Part shown: positions 37,606 to 47,170 of the stretch, in pieces
How the letters are laid out: the number at the start of each line of letters is the position of its first letter
How positions within the stretch are numbered: the first letter of the stretch is position 1
From: Palsa-504 sp963767565
GTDB taxonomy: Bacteria; Actinomycetota; Actinomycetes; Streptosporangiales; Streptosporangiaceae
Direction of reading: 5' to 3'
Assembly: GCA_963767565.1 (NCBI GenBank)
Contig: CAVYEG010000004.1
Coordinates: forward strand, 124,001 to 188,000
Length of the DNA: 64,000 bases
The notes under the pieces: model-generated
Database searches by the model: none
What the model was told of the DNA's origin: nothing
The model's input: only the letters and a program-made list of their open reading frames with translations
Program-made: the position numbers and the translations under genes

Positions 37606-38982
37606 ATGGCTGCGATGGCGGACCGGGATGTGCCGGGTTATACCCGGCTGAAGGCGCTGGGCTCGGGTGGGTTCGGTGAGGTGGTGCTGGCCCGGCACGA
37701 TGCCTCGGGCACCTTGGTGGCGATCAAGTACCTGCGGGCCCGGCTGCTGGCTGATCCGCAGTTCGCGGCGTTGTTCCGGGCCGAGGCGGCGGTGCTGGCC
37801 TCGCTGGCGGATCCCAACGTGGTGCGGCTGTATGAGTATGTGGAGTCGCCGGGCGGGGCGGCGATCGTGATGGAGCTGGTCGACGGGGTGTCGCTGCGGG
37901 AGGTCTTGTCCCGGCAGGGTGCGACCACGCCGGAGGCGGCGCTGGTGGTGCTGCAGGGGTCGCTGCTTGGCCTGGCCGCGGCGCACCGGCGCGGGGTGGT
38001 GCACCGGGACTACAAGCCGGAGAACGTGCTGATCGACGGGACCGGGGCCAGCAAGCTGACCGACTTCGGCATCGCGGCGCGGACCGGGGAGGCGGCCATG
38101 GCGGCCGGGACGCTGGCCTACGCGCCGCCGGAGCAGTTCGCCGGCGGGACGGCCAGCCCGGCCGCGGACGTGTACGCGGCGACGGCGACGTTTTATGAGT
38201 GCCTGACCGGGCGGCCGCCGTTCGCCGGCAGCACCGCGGAGGCGCTGATGCGCCAGCACATGACCGCGCCGGTGCCCATGGAGCCGGTGCCTGAGGCGTT
38301 GCGGCCGCTGGTCGTGGCGGGGCTGGCCAAGGACCCCGCGCTCCGCCCGACGGACGGGGCCGCGCTGGTGGCCGGGCTGCGGACCGCTGCCGGGCAGGCC
38401 TACGGCCCGGACTGGGAGCAGCGCGGCCGGTCCCGGCTGGCCGAGGCGGCGCTGCTGCTGGCCGCGCTGTGGCCGGCCGGCGGGCTGGCCGGCGTGCACG
38501 GCAGCACCGTGCACCAGGTCTCCCTGCGCCGCCGCCTGCCGCACCGGCACGTCAGCATGACCAAGGTCGCGATCGCGGCCGGCATCGTGGTCGCCGGCGC
38601 GGCCGCCGGCACCGCCGTGGCCGTGGCCGGCTCCCACCATGCGCCCACGCTGGCCGGCACCTGGACTGGCACCTACGTCTGCTCCCAGGGCGAGACCGGG
38701 CTCCGCCTGGTGATCCAGACCGGCTCGGACGGTGCCCTCACCGCCCGATTCAACTTCTACGCCGTGCCCGCCAACCCCCGCGTCCCGTCCGGGAGCTACA
38801 CCATGACCGGCACCGACTCGGCCCAGGGAGTTCATCTCACCCACAGCCACTGGATCACCGAGCCCCCGGGATACGAGATGGTCGATCTCAGCGGGCCACC
38901 GCCAAGCAACGGCGGAGCGCTCCTGCGCGGCACCGTCACGACACCCGGCTGCACCACCTTCTCGCTGACCAAAACTTCGTAG
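37606..38982 (+). CDS. Membrane Ser/Thr protein kinase
   Basis: 458 residues (ATG 37606 or 37615). Hanks-type kinase domain, about 10-265: ALGSGGFGEVVLAR (P-loop), VAIKYL (catalytic Lys), VVHRDYKPENVLID, TDFGIA, and AGTLAYAPPEQF. A juxtamembrane segment and one transmembrane helix follow (VAIAAGIVVAGAAAGTAVAV, about 320-340). The ~115-residue extracytoplasmic domain (APTLAGTWTGTYVCSQGETGLRL...TPGCTTFSL) has two cysteines. It has no PASTA repeats, so it is not PknB. The HR-D-Y-KPEN loop is slightly unusual but complete. The ligand and targets are unknown. Confidence 0.9.
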   Translation: MAAMADRDVPGYTRLKALGSGGFGEVVLARHDASGTLVAIKYLRARLLADPQFAALFRAEAAVLASLADPNVVRLYEYVESPGGAAIVMELVDGVSLREVLSRQGATTPEAALVVLQGSLLGLAAAHRRGVVHRDYKPENVLIDGTGASKLTDFGIAARTGEAAMAAGTLAYAPPEQFAGGTASPAADVYAATATFYECLTGRPPFAGSTAEALMRQHMTAPVPMEPVPEALRPLVVAGLAKDPALRPTDGAALVAGLRTAAGQAYGPDWEQRGRSRLAEAALLLAALWPAGGLAGVHGSTVHQVSLRRRLPHRHVSMTKVAIAAGIVVAGAAAGTAVAVAGSHHAPTLAGTWTGTYVCSQGETGLRLVIQTGSDGALTARFNFYAVPANPRVPSGSYTMTGTDSAQGVHLTHSHWITEPPGYEMVDLSGPPPSNGGALLRGTVTTPGCTTFSLTKTS

Positions 38983-39083
38983 GGCGGGGCTGCGGCACTA
39001 CCGCGGATTTCCGGGCGGCCTGTTTTGATGACGGCGGGCGGGACACCACGGACCGTTCGGCAGAAAGAAAGGAGCTCAGCCGG

Positions 39084-39857
39084 TTACGGAGCGGTCGCGG
39101 CCTGGGCGGCCAGGCGGTTGCGGCGGAGGGTCTGGACCAGTTCCTCCTGGCCGGGGTCGATCGGCGGCAGGGTGCCGACCACCCAGGTGAGCAGCAGGTC
39201 GGCCAGGCTGGGGTTGCGGACCAGGGCCGGGCCGTGCAGGTAGGTGCCGAGGACCCGGCCGGCGTAGGCGCCCTCGGTGCCGTCGCCGTTGCCGACGCCG
39301 GTCAGCACGGTGGCCAGCGGCTTGGCCGAGGGGCCGCGGCGGGTGACGCCCTGGTGGTTCTCGAAGCCGGTCAGGCGCTGCACGCCCAGTACCGGGTCGA
39401 CGTCGGCGGTGATCTCGCCCACGCCGCGGCGCTCGCCGCGGCCGCTGCTGATGTCCAGCAGGCCCAGGCCGGGGACGGGCTCGCCTTCCACGCCGCCGAA
39501 CTCGGTGCCGACGATCTGGTAGCCGGCGCAGACCGCGAACACCACCGCGCCCTGGTTCACCGCGGCGGACAGCCCGCCGCCGGCCCGCAGCCGCCGGGCG
39601 GCCAGGATCTGCGGCAGGTCTTCCCCGCCGCCCATCAGGTAGATGTCGCCGCCCGTGGGGACCTGCTGGTCGGAGTTGACCTCGGCGACCTCGACCGGGA
39701 GGCCGCGCAGCCGGGCCCGGCGGGCCAGCACCAGCAGGTTGCCGCGGTCTCCGTAGGTGCTGAGCAGGTCCGGGTAGATCCAGACCAGCCGGACCGCGGA
39801 CGGGCCCCGGGATCCGGCTCGGTGGCCGGGCCCGTGTTCCATCGCTCCGTGTTCCAT
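39084..39857 (-). CDS. gatD: Lipid II isoglutaminyl synthase glutaminase subunit GatD
   Basis: 257 residues of the CobB/CobQ-like class I glutamine amidotransferases. VVFAVCAGYQIVG has the nucleophilic cysteine (about 108), and GTYLHGPALVRNP the catalytic histidine. GatD supplies ammonia to MurT for amidating the D-iso-glutamate of lipid II. ATG 39857 follows GGAGGAGCG. It lies 20 bases after murT on the same strand; the two act as a heterodimer at the cytoplasmic membrane. Confidence 0.93.
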   Translation of the reverse strand: MEHGAMEHGPGHRAGSRGPSAVRLVWIYPDLLSTYGDRGNLLVLARRARLRGLPVEVAEVNSDQQVPTGGDIYLMGGGEDLPQILAARRLRAGGGLSAAVNQGAVVFAVCAGYQIVGTEFGGVEGEPVPGLGLLDISSGRGERRGVGEITADVDPVLGVQRLTGFENHQGVTRRGPSAKPLATVLTGVGNGDGTEGAYAGRVLGTYLHGPALVRNPSLADLLLTWVVGTLPPIDPGQEELVQTLRRNRLAAQAATAP

Positions 39858-39877
39858 CGCTCCTCCTGCCCCCGGCC

Positions 39878-41137
39878 TCAGGCCGTCCGCCCGAGCACCG
39901 CGCGGATCTGCTGGAACGCCGTGTAGTTGGCGATCACTTCCATGGACGGGCTGCGCGCCAGGTCGATGGCCTCGTCCACGCTGCCGGCCAGGCGGAAGGC
40001 CACCTCGTCGGCCTCCAGCCGGACGGCCAGGTCGATCTGGCGCTCGCCGGTCACGAGCACCGGCCGGCCACGCAGCCGGCGGTAGTCCACGTCCCACAGC
40101 CAGGAGGTGTCCCGGCCGTCCGGCACCTGGGCGTTGACCGCCAGCAGGACCGGCACCGGCGGCGGGACCAGGACGTCGAGCGCCTCCAGCCAGCCGGCCG
40201 GGTTCTTGGCCAGCAGCAGCCGCAGGCTGCAGCCGCGGCGCTCGATCTGGGTGTAGCGGCCGGCCACCGACTTCACCTGGGCCAGCGCCTCGAGCGCCTG
40301 CGTCACCCCGATGCCGAACACGTCGGCCACCGCCAGGGCGACCACCGCGTTGGACCGGTTGGCCCGGCCGGGCAGCAGCAGGTCCAGCGGGCGGGACCGG
40401 CCGGTCGGGTCGATCACCTCATCGCCCGCCAGCACCCAGCTCACCGGCGGGCGGCGGTTCGGGCACTCGCCGCAGTACCAGTCCTCGCCGTCCCGGCGCA
40501 GGTGGGACCCGCAGTTCGGGCAGCACCAGGAGTCGTCGTGCCACCGCTGACCGGCGGCCACCCAGGTGACCTGGCCCGACTGCGCGGCGGCCCAGGCCAC
40601 CAGCGGGTCATCGGCGTTGGCGATGACCCGGCAGTCGGCGGCGGCCAGGGCGGCCCGCCAGCGCCGGGCCAGCAGCCAGATCTCCGCGGCCCGGTCCATC
40701 TGGTCCCGGCTGAGGTTGAGCAGCGTCACCACCCGGGCGCGGGTGGCCGCCAGCATGGCCGGCATGTACTTCTCGTCGACCTCGAGCACGGCCATGGTGG
40801 CATCGGGCGCGCGGGCCAGCGCGGACACCAGGCCGGCCTCCATGTTCGCGCCGAACGCGTTGGACGCGACCTGCTGGCCGGAGGTGCCGAGCGCGGCGGC
40901 GATCAGCCGGGTGGTGGTGGTCTTGCCGTTGGTCCCGGTGACCAGGACCACCTGCCGGCCGCGGGCCAGCAGCGCGAGCAGGTCGGGTTTGAGCCGCAGG
41001 CCGATGACCCCGCCGATGACCGATCCGTCGCCGCGGCCGGCCAGCCGGGAGGCCCGCCCGGCCGCGCCGCCCACGGTGGTGGCCAGGCGCGCGCGCAGGG
41101 GAAGACCGGTCCGCCGGGAGGGGCTGCTTGTGCTCAT
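39878..41137 (-). CDS. murT: Lipid II isoglutaminyl synthase subunit MurT
   Basis: 419 residues, Mur-ligase fold: LVTGTNGKTTTTRLIAAAL (ATP loop), LNLSRDQMDRAAE, and a zinc ribbon CPNCGSHLRRDGEDWYCGEC (residues about 204-223) characteristic of MurT. DUF1727 C-terminal domain ends ...SMEVIANYTAFQQIRAVLG. It forms lipid II isoglutamine with GatD, affecting cross-linking. ATG 41137 lies 13 bases after the stop of the HerA-like gene, so the cell-wall pair may be transcribed together with the pseudo-ATPase genes. Confidence 0.94.
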   Translation of the reverse strand: MSTSSPSRRTGLPLRARLATTVGGAAGRASRLAGRGDGSVIGGVIGLRLKPDLLALLARGRQVVLVTGTNGKTTTTRLIAAALGTSGQQVASNAFGANMEAGLVSALARAPDATMAVLEVDEKYMPAMLAATRARVVTLLNLSRDQMDRAAEIWLLARRWRAALAAADCRVIANADDPLVAWAAAQSGQVTWVAAGQRWHDDSWCCPNCGSHLRRDGEDWYCGECPNRRPPVSWVLAGDEVIDPTGRSRPLDLLLPGRANRSNAVVALAVADVFGIGVTQALEALAQVKSVAGRYTQIERRGCSLRLLLAKNPAGWLEALDVLVPPPVPVLLAVNAQVPDGRDTSWLWDVDYRRLRGRPVLVTGERQIDLAVRLEADEVAFRLAGSVDEAIDLARSPSMEVIANYTAFQQIRAVLGRTA

Positions 41138-41150
41138 GTCGGCCCCGAGC

Positions 41151-42995
41151 CTATCCGGTCGCGGTCTGCGGCAGGTCCGGATCCAACCCCTGCCCGATGA
41201 TCCGGTCCGGCCAGGACAGCACGACCTCGAGCCAGCCCGGCTCGGCACCGCGCGCGCCGATGCCCATGGCGCGAGCCACATGGTTCAGCCGGGCCTGCGG
41301 GCCGATGCCGATGGCCGCGCTGGCCAGGTCGGCGTCCAGGCCGGCCCGCCCGGCCGCGCCGAGCAGCGCGGTCCGGGCCGCCTCCCGGTTGCGCGGTGAC
41401 TCCATGGACAGCGGGTGCCGCCGCAGCGCGGCCAGCCGGTCCCGCACCCGGATGCCGGGCCAGTCGGGCAGCCCGGCCAGGCCGAAGTCCAGCGGCGGGG
41501 CCAGGTCGTCCAGGCGGATCTCGGCCTGGCCGAGCGGGTTGAGCCGTTCGGCCTCGTGCAGCCAGCGCAGCTGGGGGATGACCCAGACCTGGCCGGCGCG
41601 GACGGGCGGGGCGATGTCCGGGTCCGCGGCTCTGGTCCGGCTGGCTTCGCCGGCGGCGGGGTCGGGCCCGGCGGCCGCGGTCTCGAGCATCCGGCCGGAC
41701 ACCGCGGCCAGCACCACGAGCAGGCGCTGCGGATCGTAGGACCGGCGCAGCGCCCCGGCCCGGCCGCTCACGGCGGCCTCCAGGACGGTGGCCAGCAGGC
41801 AGTCGCGCTCCCGGGGGCCGAGCGCCCGCCAGGCCGGGTGCAGCCCGGGCGGCACCCGCGGCACCGGACGGCCGGTCAGGAAGGCGAGCAGCAGGGTGTG
41901 CAGCCAGAGCCGGAGCCAGACCTGCTCGTCGCCGCGGGCCAGCAGGCTGGCCGCGTGGATCTGGTATCCGGTGCAGGGACTGCCGCGGCGGCAGAGGCCG
42001 CCGCAGGCGGCCGACCGGCGGCCGTTCAGCAGGCGGGCCGGGATCTCGGCGGCCAGGACCGGGACGGGCGGGGCGGCTGGGGCCGGGTGGTCGCTGGCGG
42101 CGGGGGTCGCGATGACCTGAACGCCGCGGGCGCGCAGGTCGGCCAGCAGCCGGGTCAGCCATTCGGCGGCCGGGGGCCGGGCCGGGCGGGCCAGCGGCCC
42201 GGCCAGGACCACGGCCAGGCGCGGCCCGGGGCCGCGCTGGTGATCCGGGCACAGCCGGCGGGCGCGGGCCGGGTAGCTGCCGTCGGCCAGGCTGAGCCGT
42301 TCGGCCACCCGGATCAGCGGCACCCCGGCCAGGAAGGAAAGGGCCTCGTCGTCGGCCGGGCCGCCGATGATCAGGAGCGTGTTCCCGTCCAGCAGCGCGG
42401 CGGAATCGACCGGGTGCCCGCCCGCCAGGAAGCGCCCGGCCGGGCCGGTCCACAGCGGCTCCAGCCGGGCCTGCAGGAAGCCGCGGACGGCGGCCCGCAG
42501 GGCCGGATCGTAGCCGAGGTCATCGGCGGCGGCCAGGACGGCCCGGCCCAGGTGGCCGACGGCGGGGACGGCGGGCGGCGCGCGGCAGCCGGGCGGTGCC
42601 AGGCCGGTGAGCAAATCCCACCCGCACTCCGCGTAGGCGCGCCGCAGCCCCGACCGCAGGGCCGCGGCCACCGGGTCGGTCAGGCCGAAGGCCGCCTCGA
42701 GCAGCCCGGCCAGCCGGTCGGCGTGGGCCTGGACCGGGTACCCGGTCTCGGGTTCGAGCGGGTTGAGGGTGACCGGCGGCGTCTGCGGATCGGTGATGTC
42801 GATGACCGCGGTGTCCCCGCCGCTGGTCAGGCCGGGGTCCGGACGGCCGAGGTCCGGGCGGCCGCCCTCGGCGGCCGCCAGGGTGAGCCACGGCACCCCC
42901 GCCGCGGTCAGTCCGGCCAGGACCGTGCCGGTCTGGGTGGCGGCCGGCTCGGGCCGGGTCCCGTTCTCGGCCACCGGATCTTTCCACATGGTCAC
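41151..42995 (-). CDS. HerA/FtsK-like protein without Walker A (pseudo-ATPase)
   Basis: 614 residues. TLNPLEPETGYPVQAHADRLAGLLEAAFGL (about 74-105) and RSGLRRAYAECGWDLLTG recall the region after the P-loop in HerA/TraC-type hexameric ATPases, but no GxxGxGKS/T precedes it. The Walker B position reads RLAVVLAGPLA instead of an acidic pair. A cysteine cluster CGGLCRRGSPC lies near 330. GTG 42995 or ATG 42989 starts it. It is downstream of two more proteins of this type and 13 bases before murT. A regulatory or scaffolding role is inferred; no function is known to me. Confidence 0.6.
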   Translation of the reverse strand: MTMWKDPVAENGTRPEPAATQTGTVLAGLTAAGVPWLTLAAAEGGRPDLGRPDPGLTSGGDTAVIDITDPQTPPVTLNPLEPETGYPVQAHADRLAGLLEAAFGLTDPVAAALRSGLRRAYAECGWDLLTGLAPPGCRAPPAVPAVGHLGRAVLAAADDLGYDPALRAAVRGFLQARLEPLWTGPAGRFLAGGHPVDSAALLDGNTLLIIGGPADDEALSFLAGVPLIRVAERLSLADGSYPARARRLCPDHQRGPGPRLAVVLAGPLARPARPPAAEWLTRLLADLRARGVQVIATPAASDHPAPAAPPVPVLAAEIPARLLNGRRSAACGGLCRRGSPCTGYQIHAASLLARGDEQVWLRLWLHTLLLAFLTGRPVPRVPPGLHPAWRALGPRERDCLLATVLEAAVSGRAGALRRSYDPQRLLVVLAAVSGRMLETAAAGPDPAAGEASRTRAADPDIAPPVRAGQVWVIPQLRWLHEAERLNPLGQAEIRLDDLAPPLDFGLAGLPDWPGIRVRDRLAALRRHPLSMESPRNREAARTALLGAAGRAGLDADLASAAIGIGPQARLNHVARAMGIGARGAEPGWLEVVLSWPDRIIGQGLDPDLPQTATG

Positions 42996-43047
42996 CTTGA
43001 GTGGATATCAGCTCACTGCCGGGAGCGCCACCGGTATCGGGAAGAGC

Positions 43048-43099
43048 ACAGTGGGTGATCAGGAACAGTGGGGTGATCAGGAACAGTGGGTGATCAGGA
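43048..43099. repeat. Triple 17-18 base tandem repeat
   Basis: ACAGTGGGTGATCAGGA occurs three times (17, 18 and 17 bases). The last copy covers the stop of the 718-residue gene, and the others fill the gap before the HerA-like gene. Because units are 17-18 bases this repeat is not frame-preserving. Confidence 0.85.
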
Positions 43100-45250
43100 G
43101 CGGCGGCGCCTGCGCCAGTCCAGGCGGGGCGGCGGCGGTCCCAGGTTGGGCGGCGGCCGCCTGGCACCGGAGCGCCAGCCGCCCGGGGCCACCCGCCCGT
43201 TGCTGCCTGGCCCGTCTTGGCCTGGCCGGTCGTGGCCCCGCGCGTCGCGGCCTTGGCCGTCGCGGGCCGCCGGGACCGGCTGGGGAGCGGGCGGGGCGGC
43301 CGCGGCCGCGGCGGGCAGGGCGCGGAACTCTTCCAGCGTCGTGGCGGTGGCCACGGTCAGGCCGCCGATACCCGGGTTGGCGTCGGCCAGGATCACCTGC
43401 CGGCCGGCCGGGCCGGCGTAGCTGACGATCATCGCGCTGGCCGGCAGCTGCTGCAGTTCGTGCTGCTCGACCAGGAACTCGCGGGACCGCTGCAGGCCGG
43501 CGGCCAGCGACTGGCTGTCGCCGGTCGCCTTGGACGTGCTCAGGCCCCAGGCGGTGCTCGAGCTGAGGCCGGCGCTGATCGTTTCGCTCAGGCCCGTGCT
43601 GAGGGAGTCACTGGCCTGGACGTTGCGGGAGAAGGCGGCGGGCGACGGCAGCAGCCTGCTGCCCTGGTCGCTCCAGCCGTGCCCGCGGCTGCGGGTGGTG
43701 CCTTCGGTGGCCGACCATGCGCTGGCCAGCGAGCTGCTCGAGCCGGCGGTGCTGGTGTACGAGCTCGACGTGGTGTCGGTGACCGACAGCCCGACCGTCT
43801 CCGTCAGCTGGGACAGCACGAAGCGGTGCTCGGAGCCGAGCTGCTCGCTGGCCGCCCTGGCGTCCTCGGCGTTGCCGAGCCGCATGAAGGCCACCGCGGC
43901 GTTGCCGCGGCCCAGCCGCTGCTTGACCGGCGGCGGCACGGACCGGTAGGCGAGCACCAGCCCGGTCCCGGTGCTCTCGCAGGCGTCGGACAGCCGGTCG
44001 AGCAGGTCGCCGCGCAGCCGGTCCGCGCCCAGCACGAACAGCGTGTGCTGCCAGGGCGGTCCGGGGTTCCGGGCGGCCCGCAGCGCGTGAGTCATGGTGA
44101 CGGCCAGATAGGCGCCGAGCACCTTGCCCTCGACCGCGCTCGCGCTCTGGCCCACGGCCACCACGCGCAGCGGGCTGCGAGGCAGCGGGGCGAGCGCGGT
44201 CCCGGTCGCGGCCAGCTTGCGCAGCTGGGACTCGAGCACCCAGGCTCGTTCGATCACGATGCGGTCGGTGGCGCCGCGGCCGAACAGCACGCCCAGCCTG
44301 TCCATCTGGTCGTCGCTGATCAGCCCGGCGGCCACGTCCTGGCGCGGGTCGCCGACCTGGGCCAGGATCCGCAGCGCGGCGGCCACGCCGGCCACCGTGG
44401 CCGTACCGCCCAGCGCGTCGATGACCCGCTCGAGGATGGCGTTGTCGAACGACAGGTCCCGGGTGGAGCCCTGGTCCTCGGTCACGCTGACGACCAGCGA
44501 CAGCACGTCGGCCAGCCCGGCGGCAGACAGGCCGGTGCCCAGGTCGAGCCGGGGCAGGTCCTCGGGCAGCACCCAGACCAGCGGTTCGAGGCCGGTGGTA
44601 CGCGCGAAGCCGAGCAGGTCCTGGGCCACCGAGCCCTCGGACAGGTCGAGCACCGTCACCTCGCCGCCGGCGGCCAGCCGGTGCGCCGCGGCCGTGGTGA
44701 GCATGGCGGACCAGCCGGACAAGGTGCCGCCCGCCACGTCGACCCGGTGGATGCCGCCGGGCAGGCTCACCGCGTACCAGCGCTTCTGGTTCTCGTACGC
44801 GCTGCGCTGCGCCTGCCACTCGCGGACCCGGTGGGCGTGCGCCGCCTGCCAGGCGAACAGCTGGCTCTCCTGGGCCTCCCGCAGCCGGCCGACCCGGCCC
44901 CGCTCGTCGGCCAGCCGTGCCCGCAGCGCCCGCGCGCCCTGGCCCAGCGCGTAGCCGCTGACCGCCGCGACCAGCACGCCGACGATCACCCCGAACCCGG
45001 CCAGCAGGCTGTCGATCAACCCGGCCAGCCCGAGGACCACGGCCAGCACGGCCACGGCCAGGCCGGTCACGAACGCGGCCCGCAACGGCCGGTTGAGCCG
45101 CCGTTCCTCGCGCCGCTGGGCCGTGGCCCAGTCCGGGCTGACCCGCTCCTGCTCGGGTGGCGTCGGCCGCCGCGGCAGCGGGCCCGGTTCTGGGTACGGG
45201 GTGGCGTACTGGTACCCGAGGCACAGGCGGCCGGCCCGGGCGGTGGTCAC
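43094..45250 (-). CDS. Large membrane-anchored HerA/TraC-like protein with Ser/Thr-rich segment
   Basis: 718 residues from GTG 45250, overlapping the upstream stop by four bases with GGGGAGG ahead. Two transmembrane helices (about 57-105: AAFVTGLAVAVLAVVLGLAGL and GFGVIVGVLVAAVSGYALG) lead into a coiled segment (RLADERGRVGRLREAQESQLF). A degenerate ATPase-like core follows: the P-loop position is AGGTLSGWSAML and the later strand is HTLFVLGADRLRGDLLDRL. RLGNAEDARAASEQLGSEHRFVLSQLTETVGLSV resembles HerA-type C-terminal regions. Residues about 485-560 are Ser/Thr-rich, and the end is Pro/Arg-rich (RRPPPNLGPPPPRLDWRRRRR). The function is unknown. Confidence 0.62.
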   Translation of the reverse strand: MTTARAGRLCLGYQYATPYPEPGPLPRRPTPPEQERVSPDWATAQRREERRLNRPLRAAFVTGLAVAVLAVVLGLAGLIDSLLAGFGVIVGVLVAAVSGYALGQGARALRARLADERGRVGRLREAQESQLFAWQAAHAHRVREWQAQRSAYENQKRWYAVSLPGGIHRVDVAGGTLSGWSAMLTTAAAHRLAAGGEVTVLDLSEGSVAQDLLGFARTTGLEPLVWVLPEDLPRLDLGTGLSAAGLADVLSLVVSVTEDQGSTRDLSFDNAILERVIDALGGTATVAGVAAALRILAQVGDPRQDVAAGLISDDQMDRLGVLFGRGATDRIVIERAWVLESQLRKLAATGTALAPLPRSPLRVVAVGQSASAVEGKVLGAYLAVTMTHALRAARNPGPPWQHTLFVLGADRLRGDLLDRLSDACESTGTGLVLAYRSVPPPVKQRLGRGNAAVAFMRLGNAEDARAASEQLGSEHRFVLSQLTETVGLSVTDTTSSSYTSTAGSSSSLASAWSATEGTTRSRGHGWSDQGSRLLPSPAAFSRNVQASDSLSTGLSETISAGLSSSTAWGLSTSKATGDSQSLAAGLQRSREFLVEQHELQQLPASAMIVSYAGPAGRQVILADANPGIGGLTVATATTLEEFRALPAAAAAAPPAPQPVPAARDGQGRDARGHDRPGQDGPGSNGRVAPGGWRSGARRPPPNLGPPPPRLDWRRRRRS

Positions 45251-47070
45251 CGGGACCCTCCCCGTGCCCGCGGCCCCGGGATCCGGCTGCGGACCAGGCG
45301 GGCCCGCGGGACGACCCGGCGCGGCTGCTTGACCGCGAGCAGGAACTCGCCATCGCCGAGGGCGTCGGGGCCGGAAGCAGAACCGGCCGAGGCGGTCCCT
45401 TCGCTGCGGGCTGGCGGGGGCGGCAGCGGCTCGCCGCCGTCCGCCGCGGCCGCGACGGCGGCAAGCTGGCGGGCCGCGGCGGCGTCGGCCATCCGGTGCA
45501 TGACCACCACGTTGGCCAGCTCGGCCAGCTGAGCCGCGGCCGGCCCGGAGGTGGTGGCGGCCAGCACCGGCAGCCCGCTGCCCCGGCCCTGGGCGATCAG
45601 GTCGGCGACCGAGTCCCGCGGCATCAGGCCGCATTCGGTGAGCCACACGATGCCGTCGCCATCGACGCCGATGCGGTGCAGGGCCGCGCCGGCCGCCAGC
45701 AGATCCTGGCCGACCAGCCGGGTGAGCATGGCCGAGCTGGCCGCGTCCGCGGCGCCCGCGGCGCCGCCCGCGGTGCCGAGCCGGAACAGGACCACGCCCC
45801 GCTGGGTGACGGCGCGCCGCAGGTCGATCCCGGCCGCGGGGTCCTGGCCCGCCGGGCGCAGCCAGCGGCCGAAGGCCGACCCGCGCAGCTCGCGCAGTTG
45901 CCGGGCGAGCTGGGCCGTGGTGGCGGGCTCGGCGTGCAGCAGGGTGACCGAGACCCGGGTGCGTTCGGCCAGCGCCTCGCGGCGCGGGTGGGCGGCCGGC
46001 ACATGCTCCATGCGCGCCTTCATCGCGGTCGGGTTGAGCAGGTGGATGACCTCGTCCAGCACCGGGACCCGCGGATCTCCCGGCGCGGCGTCGATCAGCT
46101 CGAACACGTCCTGCAGGTAAGCCAGGCAGCTGCGGCGGTACTGGCTGCCCGGCCCGTCCCAGCTGACCATGGCCATGACCAGCGCGGCCCGCCAGGCCGG
46201 ATCGCCCGGCCGGAACGGCTCGTAGCAGGCGGGCGGGATCCCGGCCGGAGCGGTCCGGCCCGGGCCGGTCCGGCCCGGGCCGGGGCCGGGGCCGAACACC
46301 TGCAGCGGCGCGCCCGCCGCGGCGCAGATCGCCGCGAGCCGGGCGGGCAGGTGCTCGTCGGCGGTCAGGTCCACCGCGAGCACCGGCTTGCGCCGCCTGA
46401 TGGCCGCGTGGACCAGCTGGAAGCCGGCGGTGAGCACGTCGGGCCCGGCCGAGCCGCACACCGCTACCCCGCCCGCCGTCTCGGGCCAGGACACCGCGAC
46501 CCGGGCGCCGGATCCCTCGGCGATGCCGAGGCAGCCGCCGTCCCTGGTCACCACGCCGCCGGCCCGGATGGCCCGCTTGACCGCGGCGCGCCGGGCCGCC
46601 GCCAGCAGGCCGGGGCGGGCGGGCGCCAGGTTCCGCTCGTCGGTGTGCAGCCAGCTCAGCCAGCCGATGATGGCCGCCTCGGCGGTCCCGGTCAGGATGG
46701 CCAGCGGCAGCTGCCGCGGCAGCCAGCCGCCGATCCCGGTGAACGCCCCGGTGAAGTGCAGCAGGTGGGCGGCCTGGTGCCCGCTGGCCCCGAGGTAACG
46801 CAGCACCCGGCCCGGGCCGTCGGCCAGCCCGGCCGCGGCCGCCCGCGGGCCTACCGCCGCGGTCCAGGCCAGCCCGGTGACGGCCGGGACCGCCAGCCAC
46901 GACAGGCGCCACCTGGTCACCCTGGTGACCAGCACGAACGCCACGGCCACGACGAGCGTCAGCTGAGCGAACAGCACGTGCGCCACGACCAGGAGCACCA
47001 GGCACGCAGCCAGGAACTCGCCACGGCGCGGAAGGCCCCTGGGGACGATGTATCGGGCCTGCCGTGGCAT
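45247..47070 (-). CDS. Membrane protein with VirD4/TraG-like degenerate ATPase domain
   Basis: 607 residues from ATG 47070 (AGGGGCGG upstream; ATG 47103 is also open). N-terminal hydrophobic helices (FLAACLVLLVVAHVLFAQLTLVVAVAFVLV; WLAVPAVTGLAW) precede a domain with coupling-protein layout: VAVCGSAGPDVLTAGFQLVHAAIRRRKPVLAVDLTADE, RRAVTQRGVVLFRLGT, GDGIVWLTECGLMPRDSVADLIAQGRGSGLPVLAATTSG. The P-loop lacks Lys (CGSAGPDV) and Walker B is WLTECG instead of a DE pair, so ATP hydrolysis is doubtful. It is translationally coupled to the 718-residue gene. No relaxase or T4SS genes are nearby, so conjugation is not implied. Confidence 0.62.
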   Translation of the reverse strand: MPRQARYIVPRGLPRRGEFLAACLVLLVVAHVLFAQLTLVVAVAFVLVTRVTRWRLSWLAVPAVTGLAWTAAVGPRAAAAGLADGPGRVLRYLGASGHQAAHLLHFTGAFTGIGGWLPRQLPLAILTGTAEAAIIGWLSWLHTDERNLAPARPGLLAAARRAAVKRAIRAGGVVTRDGGCLGIAEGSGARVAVSWPETAGGVAVCGSAGPDVLTAGFQLVHAAIRRRKPVLAVDLTADEHLPARLAAICAAAGAPLQVFGPGPGPGRTGPGRTAPAGIPPACYEPFRPGDPAWRAALVMAMVSWDGPGSQYRRSCLAYLQDVFELIDAAPGDPRVPVLDEVIHLLNPTAMKARMEHVPAAHPRREALAERTRVSVTLLHAEPATTAQLARQLRELRGSAFGRWLRPAGQDPAAGIDLRRAVTQRGVVLFRLGTAGGAAGAADAASSAMLTRLVGQDLLAAGAALHRIGVDGDGIVWLTECGLMPRDSVADLIAQGRGSGLPVLAATTSGPAAAQLAELANVVVMHRMADAAAARQLAAVAAAADGGEPLPPPPARSEGTASAGSASGPDALGDGEFLLAVKQPRRVVPRARLVRSRIPGPRARGGSR

Positions 47071-47170
47071 CTGGTCCGCCCCTGTCGCGACCCTGGCCGG
47101 CATCTTGCTTCAGGTTCGCAGGTATCCGGGACACGTGTCCAGGAAGCGGCCCTTTCGGCGTTCTTACGAG

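Noticed and set aside
43048..43099. CRISPR-like repeat array
   Set aside because: Three head-to-tail units without spacers and no cas genes: a simple tandem repeat.
45247..47070. Functional VirD4 coupling ATPase
   Set aside because: P-loop lysine and Walker B acidic residues are absent, so I describe it as a pseudo-ATPase.
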